Source of the DNA: Chloroflexota bacterium
GTDB taxonomy: Bacteria; Chloroflexota; Limnocylindria; Limnocylindrales; CSP1-4
Direction of reading: 5' to 3'
DNA: 42,883 nucleotides
NCBI GenBank assembly: GCA_016191345.1
Contig: JACPOU010000021.1
Location: forward strand, 18,825-61,707
The position numbers and the translations under genes were made by a program. This document shows, one piece after another, positions 41,465 through 42,883 of this stretch. Positions within the stretch are counted from its first letter, which is position 1. Each line of letters begins with the position of its first letter. The notes beneath the pieces were generated by a model. That model was not told where the DNA came from. It did no database searches and saw nothing but the letters and a program-made list of their open reading frames with translations.

Positions 41465-42478
41465 ATGGCCGACCCGTCGATCCCGACGCTCGCCGATGTC
41501 CTCGCCGCGCGCGAGGTCATCGCCGGCCGGGTCCATCGCACGCCGCTCCTCTCGTCCATGGCCGCCGCCGTGGCCGTGGAGTTGTCGACCGGTGTCCGGG
41601 TCGCGGACGGTCGCCTCTACCTGAAGGCGGAGCACCTCCAGAAGACCGGCTCGTTCAAGTCCCGGGGGATGACCGCCCGGGTCGCCGTGCTGTCGGCGGC
41701 GGAACGCGAGCGGGGGATCATCACGGTCTCGGCCGGCAACGCCGCCCAGGGCTACGCGTACGCCGGCGCCGCGCTCGGCGTGCCTGTCACCGTCGTGATG
41801 CCGGCCGCCGCGAACCCCGCGAAGGCGGCGGCTGCCGCCGGCTACGGTGCCCGGGTGGTCCTCGAGGGTGCCGTCATGACGGAGACGTTCACCGCGCTGT
41901 ACCGGATCCGGGACGAGGAGGGCCTGACGTTCTGCCATCCGTTCGACGACCCCGCGGTCGTGGCCGGGCACGGTTCCGCCGGACTGGAGCTGCTGGAGGA
42001 CCTGCCCGACGTGGACGTCGTCGTCGTCGGGATCGGTGGGGGCGGGCTCATTTCGGGTATCGCGCTGGCGATCAAGGAGCAGCGCCCCGCCGTCCGGGTG
42101 GTCGGCGTGGAGCCGGAGGGGTCGGACGCGATGACGCGAGCCCTCGCGGCCGGGCAGCCGGTACCGATCGAGCCGACCAGCGTGGCCGACGGGCTCAACG
42201 CCCCGTTCGCGGGCACGATCCCGCTCGAACTCGTGCGCCGGTATGTGGATTCGATTGTCCGGATCGGCGACGCGACGATCCTCGGCGGACTCCAATTCGC
42301 CCTGGCGCGGATGAAGCAGGTCGTCGAGCCGGCCGGGGCGGCAGCTCTCGCGGCGGTTCTGTTTGGCCGCGTGCCGATCCGGAACGGCGAGCGGGTCGCG
42401 GTGGTGCTGTCCGGCGGAAACGTGGACCCGGGCCGGCTCGGTGAGCTGATCGCCCGGGCCGCGCCCCTGGCCGGCTGA
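41465..42478 (+). CDS. Threonine ammonia-lyase (threonine dehydratase), PLP-dependent, no regulatory domain
   Basis: 337 residues from ATG 41465. Fold-type II PLP enzyme: LYLKAEHLQKTGSFKSRG carries Schiff-base Lys65, TVSAGNAAQGYAYAG binds the substrate carboxylate, GIGGGGLISG binds the PLP phosphate, and VVLSGGN is the cofactor-ring motif. It converts L-threonine to 2-oxobutyrate and ammonia, and may also act on L-serine. There is no ACT domain, so it matches the short catabolic/TdcB-like form rather than feedback-inhibited IlvA. Serine racemase is an alternative within the same fold. The last 20 codons are duplicated after the stop. Confidence 0.9.
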   Translation: MADPSIPTLADVLAAREVIAGRVHRTPLLSSMAAAVAVELSTGVRVADGRLYLKAEHLQKTGSFKSRGMTARVAVLSAAERERGIITVSAGNAAQGYAYAGAALGVPVTVVMPAAANPAKAAAAAGYGARVVLEGAVMTETFTALYRIRDEEGLTFCHPFDDPAVVAGHGSAGLELLEDLPDVDVVVVGIGGGGLISGIALAIKEQRPAVRVVGVEPEGSDAMTRALAAGQPVPIEPTSVADGLNAPFAGTIPLELVRRYVDSIVRIGDATILGGLQFALARMKQVVEPAGAAALAAVLFGRVPIRNGERVAVVLSGGNVDPGRLGELIARAAPLAG

Positions 42479-42635
42479 GCGGCGCCGCCAGCCTGCACCG
42501 CGCCCCTGGCCGGCTGAGCGGCGCCCCTGTCCGGCGGCAACGTGGACCCGGGCCGGCTCGGTGAGCTGATCGCCCGGGCCGCGCCCCTGGCCGCCTGAGC
42601 GGCGCCGCCAGCCTGCACCGCGCCCCTGGCCGGCT
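42407..42635 (+). repeat. 120-base duplication of the 3' end of the threonine dehydratase gene
   Basis: 42407-42515 and 42527-42635 are nearly identical with a 120-base period. The copy repeats the coding end (SGGNVDPGRLGELIARAAPLA), the stop and the following linker, with two substitutions seen. It is untranslated duplicate sequence after the true stop. Confidence 0.88.
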
Positions 42636-42764
42636 GAGCGGCGCCGCCAGCCTGCACCGCGCCCCTGGCCGGCTGAGCGGCGCCGCCAGCCTGCACCGCG
42701 CCCCTGGCCGGCTGAGCGGCGCCCCTGGCCGGCTGATCGCCCCGCCGCCAGCCTGCACCGCGCG
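42484..42764. repeat. 39-base tandem repeat array
   Basis: Units beginning GCCGCCAGCCTGCACCGCGC and ending in CCCTGGCCGGCTGAGCG start at 42484, 42604, 42643 and 42682, with a degenerate copy at 42744. Consecutive copies are spaced by exactly 39 bases. The array keeps all minus-strand frames open, but the translation is low-complexity (AQPARGAVQAGG) and not a believable protein. Confidence 0.85.
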
Positions 42765-42883
42765 CCACTCCCATCGCGCCGCCCTTGCCCGTGGCGGTCG
42801 CCGCTCGCCCGCCGCAGCAGCGCCCGCCGCCACTCCCATCGCGCCGCCCTTGCCCGTGGCGGTCGCCGCTCGCCCGCCGCAGC
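42764..42883. repeat. 65-base direct repeat at the right edge
   Basis: A 55-base block (GCCACTCCCATCGCGCC through GCCCGCCGCAGC) occurs at 42764-42818 and again at 42829-42883 with a 10-base spacer. The second copy is cut by the window end, so more copies may follow. Confidence 0.85.

Noticed and set aside
42484..42764. CRISPR array
   Set aside because: The 39-base units are directly tandem without unique spacers, and no cas genes are present.
41842..42839. Long minus-strand open frames with repeated AQPARGAVQAGG translations
   Set aside because: They arise from the 39-base repeats and the antisense of threonine dehydratase. Low complexity, with no ribosome-binding site or domain.

Overview
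This is a high-GC bacterial chromosomal segment with mostly short intergenic gaps. It reads as a Chloroflexota genome of the Limnocylindria/Ellin6529 type. That assignment is an inference from gene content (DUF1015, a luciferase-like F420-type oxidoreductase, large secreted subtilases, an acyl-CoA mutase, an unusual Ada protein), from codon use, and from the many start codons lying 6-8 bases after a TANNNT box, which suggests leaderless mRNAs. No rRNA, CRISPR array or phage block is present. The left edge cuts a gene and the right edge ends inside tandem repeats.

Layout: 1-4.4 kb holds a partial membrane protein (minus), then DUF1015 and an alpha/beta-hydrolase-fold protein that lacks its nucleophile. 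4.5-5.4 kb holds tRNA-Glu(CUC) with its promoter, a hairpin and a VapBC-type toxin-antitoxin pair. 5.7-7.9 kb holds an MBL-fold hydrolase, a LysR regulator and a frameshifted membrane protein. 8.3-13.1 kb is a branched-chain amino-acid ABC transporter operon (substrate-binding protein, LivH, a LivM-LivG fusion, LivF) of visibly lower GC. It is bracketed by decayed transposase pieces. 13.1-14.0 kb is a gene graveyard with an IS481-like fragment, an ISL3-like fragment and a broken LuxR/MalT-type regulator.

14.2-16.3 kb holds a DgcN-DgcA-like pair (D-glutamate N-acetyltransferase and N-acetylglutamate racemase). 16.5-19.3 kb holds small unknown proteins, a membrane protein, an orphan DNA methyltransferase and tRNA-Arg(UCU). 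19.3-24.7 kb holds a secreted subtilase, an MFS transporter, an excisionase-like DNA-binding protein and a class III aminotransferase. 24.8-27.2 kb holds an acyl-CoA dehydrogenase and an EamA exporter. 27.4-28.8 kb holds an ECF sigma factor overlapping a rearranged Ada-type alkyltransferase. 28.9-32.8 kb holds a CPBP protease, a one-chain fusion of a luciferase-like oxidoreductase with a UbiA/MenA-like prenyltransferase, and a divergent methyltransferase. 32.8-36.6 kb holds two GNAT enzymes, a nitroreductase, an alpha/beta hydrolase and a DnaJ/ExoX-C protein. 37-39.5 kb holds a lipoprotein and an acyl-CoA mutase large subunit with non-methylmalonyl specificity residues. 39.7-42.5 kb holds DinB-like and small proteins, an ArsR-thioredoxin operon and threonine dehydratase. 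42.4-42.9 kb holds duplicated gene tail and tandem repeats.

Most metabolic genes concern amino-acid and acyl-CoA breakdown: Liv uptake, D-Glu conversion, aminotransferase, acyl-CoA dehydrogenase, acyl-CoA mutase and threonine deamination. The least expected arrangements are the oxidoreductase-prenyltransferase fusion, the sigma factor coupled to a domain-permuted Ada lacking its DNA-binding module, and the transposase-bracketed liv cassette. All family assignments come from reading the sequence; no database search was run.
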